A DNA stretch of 64,000 bases, from NCBI RefSeq assembly GCF_030409945.1, contig NZ_JAUFQV010000011.1, positions 186,001 through 250,000 of the forward strand, written 5' to 3'. Position numbers and translations under genes: made by a program. This DNA is from Vibrio tapetis subsp. quintayensis. GTDB lineage: Bacteria; Pseudomonadota; Gammaproteobacteria; Enterobacterales; Vibrionaceae. The notes under the pieces were generated by a model. The model searched no databases and was not told where the DNA came from. It saw only the letters and a list, made by a program, of their open reading frames with translations. Below, one piece after another: positions 39,404-49,423 of the stretch. Position 1 is the stretch's first letter. Each line of letters starts with the position of its first letter.

Positions 39404-39435
39404 AAAAAATCCCAAGCCAATGCTTGGGATTTTTT
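39404..39435. terminator. Bidirectional terminator between the small ORF and tatC
   Basis: AAAAAATCCCAAGC / GCTTGGGATTTTTT is a perfect 14-base inverted repeat with a CAAT loop, A-run on the left and T-run on the right. Confidence 0.93.
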
Positions 39436-39455
39436 TCACTAAACTTAACCAGCCA

Positions 39456-40211
39456 TTACTCGACTTGTTCTGATTCTTCGTCTTCTTCGGGCTTACGCAC
39501 ATAAAAGCGTGCAAAGAACAGTCCGACTTCAAATAACAAACACATTGGAATAGCTAACAGGGTTTGAGAGATCATGTCTGGTGGCGTAAGCATCATACCA
39601 GCAATAAAAGCGGCAACGACGATATACGGCCGTTTCTCTTTTAACGTTTTAACATCCGTTGCCCCGGTCCAGCACAATAAAATGATGGCTACCGGCACTT
39701 CAAATGCAATACCAAACGCCATAAACAACGCCAATACAAAGTCTAAGTAGTTCGCGATATCTGTCGCAAACTCTACGCCACCTAATGAAATGGCAGTAAA
39801 AAAGCCAAACACCAATGGGAATACAACGAAGTACGCAAAAGCCACACCGCAATAGAACAAAATAGAACTAGAGAACAGCAGTGGCATAATTAGGCGACGT
39901 TCATGCTTGTACAAACCAGGCGCAACAAACGCCCAAACTTGGTACAAAATTAGCGGAACAGCGACAAAGATAGAAGCGACTAATGTCAGCTTAAGTGGCG
40001 TAAAAAACGGTGACGCAACATCGGTTGCGATCATCGTTGCCCCTTCTGGCAACCTTTCAATCAAAGGCGCAGATACAAACTCATAGATATCATTGGCAAA
40101 CCAAATCAAACCAATAAATACCACTAGCACCGCCAATAAGGCTTTCATAAGACGGTTACGCAGTTCAATCAGGTGACTAATTAAGGGCTGCGTTTGTTCA
40201 GCTGAAGACAT
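39456..40211 (-). CDS. tatC: Sec-independent protein translocase TatC
   Basis: Six-helix inner-membrane receptor for twin-arginine signal peptides. It has 251 residues from ATG 40211, chosen because GAGG lies five bases upstream; the frame opens eight codons earlier without support. Motifs: [13 protein letters not shown] at the N-terminus, [26 protein letters not shown]. The C-terminus is acidic ([10 protein letters not shown]). It follows tatB after 45 bases in the tatABC operon. Confidence 0.97.
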   Translation of the reverse strand: MSSAEQTQPLISHLIELRNRLMKALLAVLVVFIGLIWFANDIYEFVSAPLIERLPEGATMIATDVASPFFTPLKLTLVASIFVAVPLILYQVWAFVAPGLYKHERRLIMPLLFSSSILFYCGVAFAYFVVFPLVFGFFTAISLGGVEFATDIANYLDFVLALFMAFGIAFEVPVAIILLCWTGATDVKTLKEKRPYIVVAAFIAGMMLTPPDMISQTLLAIPMCLLFEVGLFFARFYVRKPEEDEESEQVE

Positions 40212-40256
40212 ATCTACCTCAACAAACGGGATCAAAAAGAGCTGCTAAGCAGCTCT

Positions 40257-40592
40257 TTACTCATCGGCTTTTTTTTCAGGAGTGGCCGTTTCTTCTTTCT
40301 TGGCATACGGCCGTTGAACATCCTGAGCCGCTTTTTTAAGCTCATTAACGGAGGCCTGCAAGTCGGGAGACAAATCGTTCATGCCCATTTGTTCCGCTTT
40401 TTTTAAGTTTTCTTGCAGCTCTTGAACTTTTAATTCATGTGACAGTTCATCTTTTACGCCATTTGCCATGCTTTTAGCCGCGCCAATAAAACGCGAAACA
40501 CTACGAATAGCAACAGGTAAACGTTCAGGCCCGAGAACGACGAGCCCAACCACAGAAATTAATACCAGTTCCCAAAAACCGATATCAAACAC
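40257..40592 (-). CDS. tatB: Sec-independent protein translocase TatB
   Basis: Single-span membrane protein that forms the substrate-binding complex with TatC. It has 111 residues. The N-terminal helix [20 protein letters not shown] is followed by the GPERLP hinge and an amphipathic helix, then a charged tail with Lys and Glu. The gene starts three bases after tatA, so it is translationally linked. Confidence 0.96.
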   Translation of the reverse strand: MFDIGFWELVLISVVGLVVLGPERLPVAIRSVSRFIGAAKSMANGVKDELSHELKVQELQENLKKAEQMGMNDLSPDLQASVNELKKAAQDVQRPYAKKEETATPEKKADE

Positions 40593-40595
40593 GCC

Positions 40596-40847
40596 TTACG
40601 CCTGCTCTTTGTCTTTTTTGCTGTCCACAGGCGTTTCTGCTGCTTCCTGCTTCTGCTCAATATTCTGCTGTTCGAAATCGGCATCTTTTTTCTTTTCAGC
40701 TGCGATTTCGTCTTCGCTCATCGCTTTTTTGAAGCCTTTAACAGCGCTACCTAAATCACCACCGATGTTGCGCAGTTTCTTTGTCCCAAACAACAAAATC
40801 ACGATAGCGGCAATGATCAATAATTGCCAAATACTAATTCCACCCAT
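40596..40847 (-). CDS. tatA: Sec-independent protein translocase TatA
   Basis: Pore-forming single-span subunit of the Tat translocase. It has 83 residues starting at ATG 40847 ([21 protein letters not shown]), with the FGTKKL hinge and the amphipathic helix [16 protein letters not shown]. The frame extends upstream by 26 codons, but that part overlaps the ubiB end and has no Shine-Dalgarno, whereas GAGGT precedes 40847. It is the first gene of tatABC and follows ubiB after 56 bases. Confidence 0.97.
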   Translation of the reverse strand: MGGISIWQLLIIAAIVILLFGTKKLRNIGGDLGSAVKGFKKAMSEDEIAAEKKKDADFEQQNIEQKQEAAETPVDSKKDKEQA

Positions 40848-40903
40848 GTTATTTTTACCTCGGGTTAGTTTTAAAAACAGTCTTAAGAAATTCAGTCTAA
40901 CGC

Positions 40904-42538
40904 TTAATCGCGATAAGCTCGCCAACTAAGCAACCAAAATGTGACACCAGCTATGCCGCTGCCTAATGCAATTTGTGAAAACCCACCAGAAACCAGTATT
41001 GCTCCACAAATAATCAGGGTTGCGCCAACACCAAACAAGAAACGTCCTGTCGCTTGTTGTCGTTTGCTTGCACGGTAGCCTTGATAGAGCTGATCCATGC
41101 GTTGATTAAGTGATTTACCTTGCTTCAAGCTATCGTATAGCAGCTCAGGAAGCTCTGGTAATTTTTCAGCCCAGAATGGCGCTCGTTCTTTGAACGCATT
41201 CACCACTGCTTGAGGTCCGACTTGATTCGCCATCCAATTTTCTAAGAATGGTTTCGCCGTTTCCCATAAATCAAGCTGAGGATACAACTGACGCCCTAAG
41301 CCTTCAACATAAAGCAGCGTTTTTTGCAGTAATACTAGCTGTGGCTGCACTTCCATGTTGAATCGACGAGCGGTATTGAACAGATTCAGCAATACATGAC
41401 CAAAAGATATCTCACACAATGGTTTCGCAAAAATCGGTTCGCATACCATGCGTATCGCAAACTCAAACTCTTGGATATTGGTATCAGCCGGAACCCAACC
41501 AGAATCCACATGTAACTCGGCTACTTTTCGGTAATCTCTGTTAAAAAACGCCAAAAAGTTTTCAGCCAAGTAGCGTTTATCTTCACTATTTAAAGTACCA
41601 ACAATGCCACAATCTAATCCGATCCACATTGGATTTTCAGGATGTTCCGGATTAACAAAAACGTTGCCTGGATGCATATCCGCATGGAAAAAACTGTCGC
41701 GGAATACTTGTGTAAAGAACACGCTCACACCACGTTCGGCCAGCAGTTTCATGTTGGTGCCATTGGCCTTTAAGGTATCGATATCAGACACCTGAATGCC
41801 ATAAATCCGCTCAGACACCATTAGGTTTTCACTGCTGAGATCAGAAATCACCTCAGGCACGTAAAGCTCTTCACTGCCTTCAAAGTTTCGTCTTAGTTGA
41901 ATCGCATTCGCCGCTTCTCGGCGTAAATCTAACTCATCAATTAAAGTTTTTTCGTATTCCCTTACCACTTCAACAGGCTTAAGTCGCCTTGCTTCTGGTA
42001 GAGCTTTCGCTACGATGCGCGCCATGCGATACATCAGCTTTAGATCGGCATCAATAACGGGCTTAATATCGGGGCGAATGATCTTTAAAACAATCTCGCG
42101 ACCATTATCTTTCAATTTAGCCGTATGAACTTGAGCAATTGAAGCCGACGCTAACGGTTCAATATCAAAACCTGTAAACCAATTATCTAGCGACCCACCC
42201 AATGCTAATTCCATTTGCTCTTTTGCTAATTGACCATCAAATGGAGCAACTTGGTCTTGCAACAATGCAAGTTGATCAGCAATGTGAGGCGGAAACAGAT
42301 CGCGACGAGTCGACATCATCTGACCGAACTTAATCCAAACAGGCCCTAGCTCTTGTAATGCAAGACGTAAGCGCTCACCTAACGGCTTCTCTGAATGTTG
42401 ATTTTCAAGCCAGAATAGACCTTTTCGTGCTAACAAAGGGGCTTTTGTTAACTGGTGGTTTGGCATTAACTCGTCCAAACCATATTCAAGCTGTACCTTT
42501 ATAATTCGATACAAACGCCGTAGTTCTGTTGGTGTCAT
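40904..42538 (-). CDS. ubiB: Ubiquinone biosynthesis protein kinase-like UbiB
   Basis: Atypical kinase/ATPase needed for ubiquinone synthesis, membrane associated. It has 544 residues. The UbiB KxGQ-type motif (KFGQMMSTR) and the A-rich nucleotide loop [13 protein letters not shown] are visible, followed by [10 protein letters not shown] and [10 protein letters not shown]. Two membrane helices lie at the C-terminus (about 498-540). It overlaps the ubiJ stop by four bases (ATGA type) and belongs to the rmuC-ubiE-ubiJ-ubiB-tatABC run. Confidence 0.97.
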   Translation of the reverse strand: MTPTELRRLYRIIKVQLEYGLDELMPNHQLTKAPLLARKGLFWLENQHSEKPLGERLRLALQELGPVWIKFGQMMSTRRDLFPPHIADQLALLQDQVAPFDGQLAKEQMELALGGSLDNWFTGFDIEPLASASIAQVHTAKLKDNGREIVLKIIRPDIKPVIDADLKLMYRMARIVAKALPEARRLKPVEVVREYEKTLIDELDLRREAANAIQLRRNFEGSEELYVPEVISDLSSENLMVSERIYGIQVSDIDTLKANGTNMKLLAERGVSVFFTQVFRDSFFHADMHPGNVFVNPEHPENPMWIGLDCGIVGTLNSEDKRYLAENFLAFFNRDYRKVAELHVDSGWVPADTNIQEFEFAIRMVCEPIFAKPLCEISFGHVLLNLFNTARRFNMEVQPQLVLLQKTLLYVEGLGRQLYPQLDLWETAKPFLENWMANQVGPQAVVNAFKERAPFWAEKLPELPELLYDSLKQGKSLNQRMDQLYQGYRASKRQQATGRFLFGVGATLIICGAILVSGGFSQIALGSGIAGVTFWLLSWRAYRD

Positions 42539-43140
42539 GATTGCTCCAACAAACGCTGAAAGCGTATTTCTAACTCAGTATACTGCTTTGAAACGTCGTC
42601 CACTTGATCGCAAAAATGGGCGACTTCAAGCGGAGCAGGGGCAATAAGCCACTCTTCCGTTAGCACTTGTGCGAGTTGGTTTTGTTTGTTCTGGCCACTT
42701 TTCTGTAGCCAACCAATACTCTGTTTAACCCCAGAAACTAAGGTGTGTGCAACCACATCACCGGTAAGGCGTGATAACCATTCTTCAACGTCTGGTTTGG
42801 CGTCTGTCAGCAGTTTTGCAAAGTTTTGTGACAGTTGAATGTCACCTTCCAATTCAAGTTTATCTTGCTTGATCAAACGGGTGATATTGGATTGCTCTCT
42901 CAATTCAGGCAGCACCGTTAGATTCAAGCTTAAGAAGCAATCTGGCACACCTTCATACTGAGCGAGTACATCTACCTGCTGGCTAAATACGAAAGTCAGT
43001 CTTTTGCCAAGCTCTCTCATCTCAACTTGAATCACCTGACCCTTCAAGCGCCCCAAGCGGCGTACCAACTGCGGATCGTCTTTAATCAAGGTATTGAGCG
43101 TAGTTTCAATTGCTGCCGTTACCAGTGGATCAAATGGCAT
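42535..43140 (-). CDS. ubiJ: Ubiquinone biosynthesis accessory factor UbiJ
   Basis: Lipid-binding accessory protein of the Ubi complex, with an SCP2-like domain (about 20-120). It has 201 residues from ATG 43140 ([18 protein letters not shown]), preceded by GAGGTAATT. The frame opens 15 codons further upstream, overlapping ubiE, without a start signal. A helical coiled-coil-like C-terminus ([18 protein letters not shown]) is typical of the family. It overlaps ubiB and follows ubiE after seven bases. Confidence 0.94.
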   Translation of the reverse strand: MPFDPLVTAAIETTLNTLIKDDPQLVRRLGRLKGQVIQVEMRELGKRLTFVFSQQVDVLAQYEGVPDCFLSLNLTVLPELREQSNITRLIKQDKLELEGDIQLSQNFAKLLTDAKPDVEEWLSRLTGDVVAHTLVSGVKQSIGWLQKSGQNKQNQLAQVLTEEWLIAPAPLEVAHFCDQVDDVSKQYTELEIRFQRLLEQS

Positions 43141-43147
43141 AATTACC

Positions 43148-43930
43148 TCAGAACTTGTAACCGCGGTGAAGAGCAACAATACCACCGGTTAAGTTGTAAT
43201 AGTTGGTCTTTTCAAAGCCTGCGGTTTCCATCATGCCTTCCAAGGTTTTTTGGTCTGGGTGCATACGAATAGATTCCGCTAAATAACGGTAGCTGTCTGC
43301 GTCATTGGCAATGATTTCACCCATCTTGGGTAGTAAATGGAATGAATACGCATCGTAAATCTTCGATAATGGCTCGAGTACCGGTTTTGAAAATTCGAGA
43401 ACCAATAAGCGCCCACCCGGTTTCAATACGCGGTACATTGAGCGCAGTGCTTTGTCTTTATCGGTGACATTACGCAGGCAAAAGCTAATGGTAATGCAGT
43501 CAAAATAGTCATCAGGGAAAGGCAGTTCTTCCGCATTGGCTTGTACGTAATGTACGTTACCAACAATACCAATATCGCGTAATTTGTCGCGGCCTACATT
43601 CAACATTGAATTGTTGATGTCGGCTAAAATGACATGGCCTTTCTCACCCACAATTCTTGAGAACTTCGCTGTTAGGTCACCGGTTCCGCCGCCTAAATCC
43701 AACACTCGTTGACCAGGGCGAACGCCACTGCAATCAATAGTGAAGCGTTTCCATAGGCGATGCACACCACCAGACATCAGATCGTTCATGATGTCGTATT
43801 TCGCCGCTACAGAGTGGAATACTTCGGCGACTTTGGCGACTTTTTCTTCTTTGGCTACGGTTTCAAAGCCAAAATGCGTTGTTTCTTGTTCTTGTTTTGT
43901 TGAGTTCAATTGAGCGCTTACTTCTGTCAT
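43148..43930 (-). CDS. ubiE: Ubiquinone/menaquinone biosynthesis C-methyltransferase UbiE
   Basis: SAM-dependent methyltransferase for ubiquinone (DDMQH2 step) and menaquinone. It has 260 residues. Motifs: [22 protein letters not shown], the SAM site [11 protein letters not shown], and [26 protein letters not shown]. The C-terminus [12 protein letters not shown] is canonical. GAGGAAGG precedes the ATG. It leads the ubiE-ubiJ-ubiB part of the cluster, 44 bases after rmuC. Confidence 0.98.
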   Translation of the reverse strand: MTEVSAQLNSTKQEQETTHFGFETVAKEEKVAKVAEVFHSVAAKYDIMNDLMSGGVHRLWKRFTIDCSGVRPGQRVLDLGGGTGDLTAKFSRIVGEKGHVILADINNSMLNVGRDKLRDIGIVGNVHYVQANAEELPFPDDYFDCITISFCLRNVTDKDKALRSMYRVLKPGGRLLVLEFSKPVLEPLSKIYDAYSFHLLPKMGEIIANDADSYRYLAESIRMHPDQKTLEGMMETAGFEKTNYYNLTGGIVALHRGYKF

Positions 43931-43974
43931 GATCCTTCCTCGTTAACAATTCCATATCCAAGAATTGCGATCAT

Positions 43975-45477
43975 CTAGTCTACTTTATCCTCAACCTGTT
44001 GTCTTTCCACTAAAACGTCATTTTGTGTAATTTCCAACATACGTGGTGATATCGAGCGTTTCACTTCCACACCAAGTTCTTTAAAGCTTTCAGCTTGACG
44101 CAAGACATTGCCCCGCCCGGTCGCCAATTTATTAATGGCACCTTGATAATTTTGATTGGCTTTGTCTAATGCGCCGCCAAGGTTTTCCATGTCATCCATA
44201 AACAAACGCAATTTATCGTACAGTTTGCTCGCCCGTTCAGCGATGACTTGGGCGTTCTGGTTTTGTCTCTCATTACGCCATAGGTTATCAATGGTACGCA
44301 ATGCCACCAATAAAGTGGTGGGGCTGACCAGGATGATATTTTGCTCCATTGCATCTTTGACTAAACTTGGGTCCGCTTGAATGGCCACTTGAAAAGCCGG
44401 TTCTACCGGGATAAACATCAGTACATAATCAAGGCTCGAGATACCTTTTAGCTTATGGTAGTCCTTAAGGCTTAAACCTTTAATATGGCTTCGCAGAGCC
44501 ACAAGATGTTCACTTAATGCCTGATCGCGATCAGCGTCGGTATCAGCATGGAAATAACGCTCATACGCCACCAGCGCCATTTTGGAGTCAACCACCACTT
44601 GTTTCTCGTGAGGTAAGTGAACTATCACATCCGGTTGATAGCGTTTGCCAGCTTCGTTTTGTAAATTCACCTGAGTTTGATACTCATGGCCTTCTCTTAG
44701 ACCCGACTCAGATAACACCCGAGCTAACACCACTTCGCCCCAGTTACCTTGCTGCTTGTTGTCCCCTTTCAGTGCTTGAGTCAGGTTAAGTGCCTCTCGG
44801 CTCATCTGCTCGTTCAACTGTTGCAGGTTACGCAATTCGTGCACCAAGGTATGTCGCTCTTTCGCTTCATGTCCGAAGCTATCTGTGACTTGCTTTTTAA
44901 AGCCTTCAATTTGATCTTTTAGCGGTGATAGCAGCCCTTCTAAACTTTGCTTGTTCTGTTGATCAACTTTGGCTGTTTTCACTTCAAAAAGCTGGTTGGC
45001 TAAATGCTCAAATTGTTGTGTTAATCGTTGTTCTGCATTTTCTAACAGCTGCAGCTTTTCAGCACTGGCCTGCTTTTCTTGTTCATGACGTGCTTCTTGC
45101 TCACGTCTCGTGGCTTCACTGTCAGACAAATTGACCCGCACCTGTTCTAAGTCGATAGCTAGCTGTGCTTTTTCTTGCTTTAAGGCTTCGAGATAACGCA
45201 GTTTTTCAACCGCCGCCATTAATTTTCCATGCACTTGTTTAAGTTCAAATGCGGACTTATCACGCTCTGCATCTAAACTATCTAAATCATTTTGTGCTTC
45301 TTTAAGCTCTTGTTGTGTGCGCGCATGCCATTGCTTGTCAGATTCTAAATCGTGCTCCAGTAACTGCACTTCTAGCCGCATTTTTTGTTTTACCCACCAG
45401 CCTGTACTCACTGCGCCAAACAGCAAACCTGATGCGGCTGCGATAACGATATCTTGATGTTGAATGAACCACTGCAT
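43975..45477 (-). CDS. rmuC: DNA recombination protein RmuC
   Basis: Predicted nuclease-like protein that limits inversions at repeats. It has 500 residues. One N-terminal membrane helix (about 10-29) is followed by a long coiled coil (about 35-210, Gln/Glu/Leu rich) and the RmuC domain (about 225-430; KGDNKQQGNWGEVVL, YQPDVIVHLP, VVDSKMALVAY). Homology to the nuclease fold is by family knowledge. It leads the cluster with ubiE, as in E. coli. Confidence 0.96.
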   Translation of the reverse strand: MQWFIQHQDIVIAAASGLLFGAVSTGWWVKQKMRLEVQLLEHDLESDKQWHARTQQELKEAQNDLDSLDAERDKSAFELKQVHGKLMAAVEKLRYLEALKQEKAQLAIDLEQVRVNLSDSEATRREQEARHEQEKQASAEKLQLLENAEQRLTQQFEHLANQLFEVKTAKVDQQNKQSLEGLLSPLKDQIEGFKKQVTDSFGHEAKERHTLVHELRNLQQLNEQMSREALNLTQALKGDNKQQGNWGEVVLARVLSESGLREGHEYQTQVNLQNEAGKRYQPDVIVHLPHEKQVVVDSKMALVAYERYFHADTDADRDQALSEHLVALRSHIKGLSLKDYHKLKGISSLDYVLMFIPVEPAFQVAIQADPSLVKDAMEQNIILVSPTTLLVALRTIDNLWRNERQNQNAQVIAERASKLYDKLRLFMDDMENLGGALDKANQNYQGAINKLATGRGNVLRQAESFKELGVEVKRSISPRMLEITQNDVLVERQQVEDKVD

Positions 45478-45608
45478 AGCGACTGCCTAATATTAAGTCT
45501 TACTCTATTATTGATAGTATTTTTATACTGGATAAATGTCCAGTTTTAGCCCATCAGAATGGTCGCTATATTAACGGTCTCTTTTTCATCCATCTGAGCA
45601 TAATAATA

Positions 45609-46508
45609 ATGATAAATGAGCGTCGAGCGCTTGGCTTTGGGATCAGTGCAGTTCTGCTTTGGTCTACCGTTGCAACAGCTTTCAAACTGACCTTAGCTGA
45701 ATTAACCCCAGTTCAAATGCTGACGGTTGCGAGTATCGTGTCCGTCATCACCCTGTTCGCAATTTGTGCCGTTCAAGGTAAATTGTCACAACTTAGCAGC
45801 ACGTTTATCGCCAATCCTTGGTATTACATTCTTTTAGGGTTAATTAACCCACTAGGCTACTACCTCATTTTATTTAAGGCTTACGACTTATTGCCCGCTT
45901 CGCAAGCGCAACCGTTGAACTACAGTTGGGCGATCACGTTAACCTTAATGGCAGCGGTATTTTTGGGGCAAAAGATCCGCAAGCAAGATTGGTTTGCCGC
46001 CGCATTAGGGTATTTAGGCGTTATCGTTATTGCGACTAAGGGAGATGTGCTCGCACTCAATTTTGAAAGCCCGATGGGGGTTGGTCTTGCGTTACTTTCT
46101 ACGTTACTTTGGGCAGGCTACTGGATTCTCAATGCTAAAAACAAGGCTGACCCGGTTGTTGCGGTACTGCTCGGTTTTTTGGTCGCTGTACCTCTTGCGG
46201 TAGGAATCAGTATTTTCGAAGGGGCACCTTGGCAACAAATTACCTGGAAGGGTTGGGCGGCCGTAACCTATGTTGGCCTATTTGAAATGGGCGTAACGTT
46301 CGTACTCTGGATAAGCGCACTTAAAGCCACCAACAACACAGCACGCATCAGTAACCTGATATTTACCTCGCCGTTTATTTCTTTGATGTTACTTGCCACC
46401 ATCATTGGCGAAGAAATTCATCCTTCAACCTTAGTGGGTTTAGTCTTGATTGTGATTGGTTTGGTGGTGCAGCAGATTAAGTTTGGCAAAAAAGCCGTCA
46501 CTTCATAA
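45609..46508 (+). CDS. EamA/DMT family transporter
   Basis: A 299-residue inner-membrane transporter with ten predicted helices in two EamA repeats (about 5-140 and 150-290). The first repeat begins GFGISAVLLWSTVATAFKL, the second MGVGLALLSTLLWAGYWIL. The substrate is unknown; metabolite or drug export is typical. It is divergent from rmuC across 131 bases and convergent with the BaiN-type gene, separated by a terminator. Confidence 0.9.
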   Translation: MINERRALGFGISAVLLWSTVATAFKLTLAELTPVQMLTVASIVSVITLFAICAVQGKLSQLSSTFIANPWYYILLGLINPLGYYLILFKAYDLLPASQAQPLNYSWAITLTLMAAVFLGQKIRKQDWFAAALGYLGVIVIATKGDVLALNFESPMGVGLALLSTLLWAGYWILNAKNKADPVVAVLLGFLVAVPLAVGISIFEGAPWQQITWKGWAAVTYVGLFEMGVTFVLWISALKATNNTARISNLIFTSPFISLMLLATIIGEEIHPSTLVGLVLIVIGLVVQQIKFGKKAVTS

Positions 46509-46514
46509 AAGCAT

Positions 46515-46551
46515 AAAAAATGCCGAACTACACAAAGGCGTAGCTCGGCAT
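46515..46551 (-). terminator. Terminator of the BaiN-type flavoprotein gene
   Basis: ATGCCGA-A-CTAC / GTAG-C-TCGGCAT (46520-46551) has a short A-run on its left, that is a U-tract for the minus-strand gene. It may also act weakly on the convergent EamA transcript. Confidence 0.78.
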
Positions 46552-46574
46552 TCAGAATCTCAGTACATTTGTAA

Positions 46575-47762
46575 CTATGCGTACTGCCCAGCTACATAGC
46601 CGCTCGACCATGCCCACTGGAAGTTATAACCGCCTAACCAACCTGTTACGTCCATGACTTCGCCAACAAAGTACAAGCCCGATACATTTTTCGCTTCCAT
46701 GGTTTTAGATGACAAGTGATCGGTATCGACACCACCTAATGTCACTTCTGCCGTTCTATAACCTTCTGTGCCATTTGGCAATACTGGCCAATTTTCAAGA
46801 TGATCATGAATGGCTTGCATCTCTTTCGGATTAAACTGCTTTAATGGTTTATCGGTTAGCTCTTTTCTGTCAATCAACACTTCTACAAATCGCTTAGGCA
46901 GCACTTTTGATAAAGTATTTTTTAAATTTTGATTTGGGTGCTTTTCACGAGACTCTGTCAGCAGTTCCATGACATCGGCTTCTGGCACCAAATTAATGCT
47001 AACTTGCTGTCCGGGTTTCCAGAATGAAGATATCTGTAATACCGACGGGCCCGACAAGCCACGATGGGTAAATAGTAGTGCTTCTTTAAACAATGTTCCG
47101 TCTTCAGCCGTGATTTCTGTCGGTATCGCGATGCCCGATAGCGTTTCAAAGTCTTCTTTATCTTGCTTATGCAAAGTAAACGGGACTAACCCTGCTGTTG
47201 TTGGGATAACAGGTAAGCCGAACTGCTCGGCAATATGGTAGCCGTAAGGCGTTGCACCCAGTTTAGGCATCGACAAGCCACCGGTTGCAACCACCAGTGA
47301 CTCACACTTGATTTCATCGGTATTGGTTACTAGCGTAAAACCCGTGCCTGATTTTTCAATCGATTCAATATCGGTGCGAAAACGCAAGTTAACATTCGCT
47401 AACTCACACTCTTTTAGCAGCATATCGACAATTTGTTTAGCGTTATCTTGGCAAAACAATTGGCCGTGATCGCGCTCGTCAACATCAATGCCGTACTTGT
47501 ACACCATCGAGATAAAATCCCAATTGGTGTATTGCGATAATGCTGACTTAACAAAATGTGGGTTTTGGCAAAGGAAGTTACTGGCCGTCACATCGTAGTT
47601 AGTGAAATTACAGCGACCACCACCAGAAATGATAATTTTACGACCTGGTTTTTTGGCGTTATCAAGCACGAGAACATTACGCCCTCTTTTGCCTGCTTCT
47701 GCTGCGCACATTAGCCCGGCGGCACCTGCACCAATCACCACTACATCGTATTTATTGCTCAT
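46575..47762 (-). CDS. BaiN/YhiN-type NAD(P)/FAD-dependent oxidoreductase
   Basis: A 395-residue flavoprotein of the HI0933 (YhiN, BaiN, RdsA) family. The FAD-binding GxGxxG is VIGAGAAGLMCAAEAGKRG at the N-terminus, followed by GGGRCNFTN, ATGGLSMPKLGATPYGYHIA, and the C-terminal DVTGWLGGYNFQWAWSSGYVAG block. The substrate is not established. Synteny with uspB is shared with E. coli yhiN. Confidence 0.93.
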   Translation of the reverse strand: MSNKYDVVVIGAGAAGLMCAAEAGKRGRNVLVLDNAKKPGRKIIISGGGRCNFTNYDVTASNFLCQNPHFVKSALSQYTNWDFISMVYKYGIDVDERDHGQLFCQDNAKQIVDMLLKECELANVNLRFRTDIESIEKSGTGFTLVTNTDEIKCESLVVATGGLSMPKLGATPYGYHIAEQFGLPVIPTTAGLVPFTLHKQDKEDFETLSGIAIPTEITAEDGTLFKEALLFTHRGLSGPSVLQISSFWKPGQQVSINLVPEADVMELLTESREKHPNQNLKNTLSKVLPKRFVEVLIDRKELTDKPLKQFNPKEMQAIHDHLENWPVLPNGTEGYRTAEVTLGGVDTDHLSSKTMEAKNVSGLYFVGEVMDVTGWLGGYNFQWAWSSGYVAGQYA

Positions 47763-47780
47763 AACCCACTACCTAAAAAT

Positions 47781-47810
47781 AAAAAAAAGATGCGCGATAA
47801 TTCGCGCATC
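47781..47810 (-). terminator. Terminator of uspB
   Basis: GATGCGCG-ATAATT-CGCGCATC is preceded by an A-run (47781-47788), forming a minus-strand U-tract terminator 46 bases after the uspB stop. Confidence 0.85.
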
Positions 47811-47856
47811 CTTGCAATTTGGACGCTATTTTAACCAGTATTTACCGCTTACGCTA

Positions 47857-48180
47857 CTAAAGCACGAAAGCCATCAACAAAGTCAGCCCGAGTAACGAAA
47901 AGGTGAGCAAAAACAACTCTCGAACTTTAACGCATTTATGAGTAAAAACAGGATCATGATGATGTAGGTATTCACGGCTCTTCAAATAATGAAATAAACG
48001 GACTTGCTTAGCCATATTGCCATGAGTGGTGAAAAAACCACGACCATCGACTTGCTGGTACAACAATGGATGGGCTTCTCTCATGATGTATATCAATGAG
48101 CGTAATGCGGTCAAATATCTCATCATGTTGATGCCACTAACAAGCATCAAGGTAAACAGAATGGTATCTACACTGATCAT
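47857..48180 (-). CDS. uspB: Universal stress protein B
   Basis: Small membrane protein linked to stationary-phase ethanol resistance in E. coli. It has 107 residues with two membrane helices (N-terminal about 5-25; C-terminal about 85-106). The diagnostic middle block [16 protein letters not shown] and KQVRLFHYL matches E. coli UspB closely. GGGAGGAAAAG precedes the ATG. In E. coli uspB is next to uspA; here ftnA lies between them. Confidence 0.95.
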   Translation of the reverse strand: MISVDTILFTLMLVSGINMMRYLTALRSLIYIMREAHPLLYQQVDGRGFFTTHGNMAKQVRLFHYLKSREYLHHHDPVFTHKCVKVRELFLLTFSLLGLTLLMAFVL

Positions 48181-48255
48181 CTTTTCCTCCCTACATCCCC
48201 TAGGATACCGAAAGGAAAAGACGACCTATATTAGGAGGCTTTTCGAACTGCTTGG

Positions 48256-48783
48256 TTAAGCAGCTGGGGTATCCATGATAGAAGATGAACCTTCTTTTGC
48301 CATGGTAGCTAGGTCTTTATCAATGAAAAACAGCGCTTTGCCGTCTTCACCAACCAACTCTAGCTTGTCTAAGATCCCTTTAAATAATTTCTCTTCTTCG
48401 TGCTGTTCAGCGACGTACCACTGAAGGAAGTTAAAGGTTGAGTAATCTTGATTAGTAAACGCAGCGTGAGCCAGCTTATTGATTCTGTCTGTAATCATTT
48501 GCTCATGTTTGTACGTTTCACGGAATACATCGCCTAAGCTATTGAACTCGTGTTGAGGAGAGTCAATTGCCCCTAAGATTGGCATAGCGCCAGTTTCACT
48601 CACATAAGTAAAAAGACGCTGCATATGCTCCATTTCTTCGGTGGCATGAGCTCGCAAAAACTCGGCTGCCCCCTCAAAACCTTTATCTTCACACCAAGCA
48701 CTCATTTGTAAGTATAGGTTGGATGAGAAAAATTCCAGATTAATTTGCTCATTTAACTGGTCGACCATAGTCTGAGATAACAT
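48256..48783 (-). CDS. ftnA: Non-heme ferritin
   Basis: Iron-storage protein forming a 24-mer with ferroxidase centres. It has 175 residues. Ligands of the di-iron site are visible in [21 protein letters not shown] (first Glu), [12 protein letters not shown] and [12 protein letters not shown]. Its location beside a Fur-box transporter and within the RyhB/hem region fits iron homeostasis. The 5' side (148 bases to uspA) is divergent; no clear Fur box was found for ftnA itself. Confidence 0.97.
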   Translation of the reverse strand: MLSQTMVDQLNEQINLEFFSSNLYLQMSAWCEDKGFEGAAEFLRAHATEEMEHMQRLFTYVSETGAMPILGAIDSPQHEFNSLGDVFRETYKHEQMITDRINKLAHAAFTNQDYSTFNFLQWYVAEQHEEEKLFKGILDKLELVGEDGKALFFIDKDLATMAKEGSSSIMDTPAA

Positions 48784-48940
48784 GCACTGTTCCTATAAAA
48801 CATCGAAAATTTGAATAACTATAACACCTTATTAACTTAATGACGCGCTGTCTAGCCTCAAGTATTGGGATCACATCTACAAAAAAATCTGGCATCTAGT
48901 GCTAACCTATTTATAAGGTATTGAAACTGGAGTGCATAAC

Positions 48941-49375
48941 ATGAGTTATCAACATATATTGGTCGCGGTCGATCTTTCTGAAGATAGTAAGATATTGATA
49001 GACAAAGCGGTTTCTTTGGCAAAAAAACTGGAAGCTGAAGTTTCCTTCATTCATATCGATGTCAATTATGCCGAACTCTATACGGGATTGATTGATATTA
49101 ACCTTGCTGAAACTCAGCATAATAATATGGAAGCCTCACAGCAACAGTTACAAGATTTTGCCAAACATGCCGATTTTCCGATCAAGCATACTTTAGTCGG
49201 AAGTGGTGATTTAACTGACGAATTAAGAGAAGCAATTGGTGAATTATCCGTTGATATGCTGGTTTGTGGCCACCATCAAGATTTTTGGAGTAAGTTGCTT
49301 TCTTGCACACGGCAGTTAATCAATAACTCTCCGGTGGATTTACTTGTTGTACCACTCAACGATAGCCAAGAATAG
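48941..49375 (+). CDS. uspA: Universal stress protein A
   Basis: Nucleotide-fold stress protein of the UspA type. It has 144 residues from ATG 48941 (MSYQHILVAVDLSEDSKILI). The GTG at 48932 overlaps the Shine-Dalgarno GGAG and is rejected. C-terminal blocks LVCGHHQDFWSKLLS and NNSPVDLLVVPL match UspA, which in this subfamily lacks the ATP-binding G-rich loop. It is divergent from ftnA. Confidence 0.95.
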   Translation: MSYQHILVAVDLSEDSKILIDKAVSLAKKLEAEVSFIHIDVNYAELYTGLIDINLAETQHNNMEASQQQLQDFAKHADFPIKHTLVGSGDLTDELREAIGELSVDMLVCGHHQDFWSKLLSCTRQLINNSPVDLLVVPLNDSQE

Positions 49376-49392
49376 GCAATCTGGGTAGACTG

Positions 49393-49407
49393 TGAGAATC
49401 ATTCTCA
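49393..49407 (+). promoter_or_regulatory. Perfect Fur-type palindrome before the EamA gene
   Basis: TGAGAAT-C-ATTCTCA is a perfect 7-1-7 palindrome of the Fur core. It lies 16 bases before ATG 49424, so it would overlap the start site or leader. Confidence 0.78.
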
Positions 49408-49423
49408 ACTAACATTATGGACA

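Noticed and set aside
43141..43185. Extended UbiJ N-terminus
   Set aside because: The extra 15 codons overlap ubiE and lack a start signal; GAGGTAATT supports ATG 43140.
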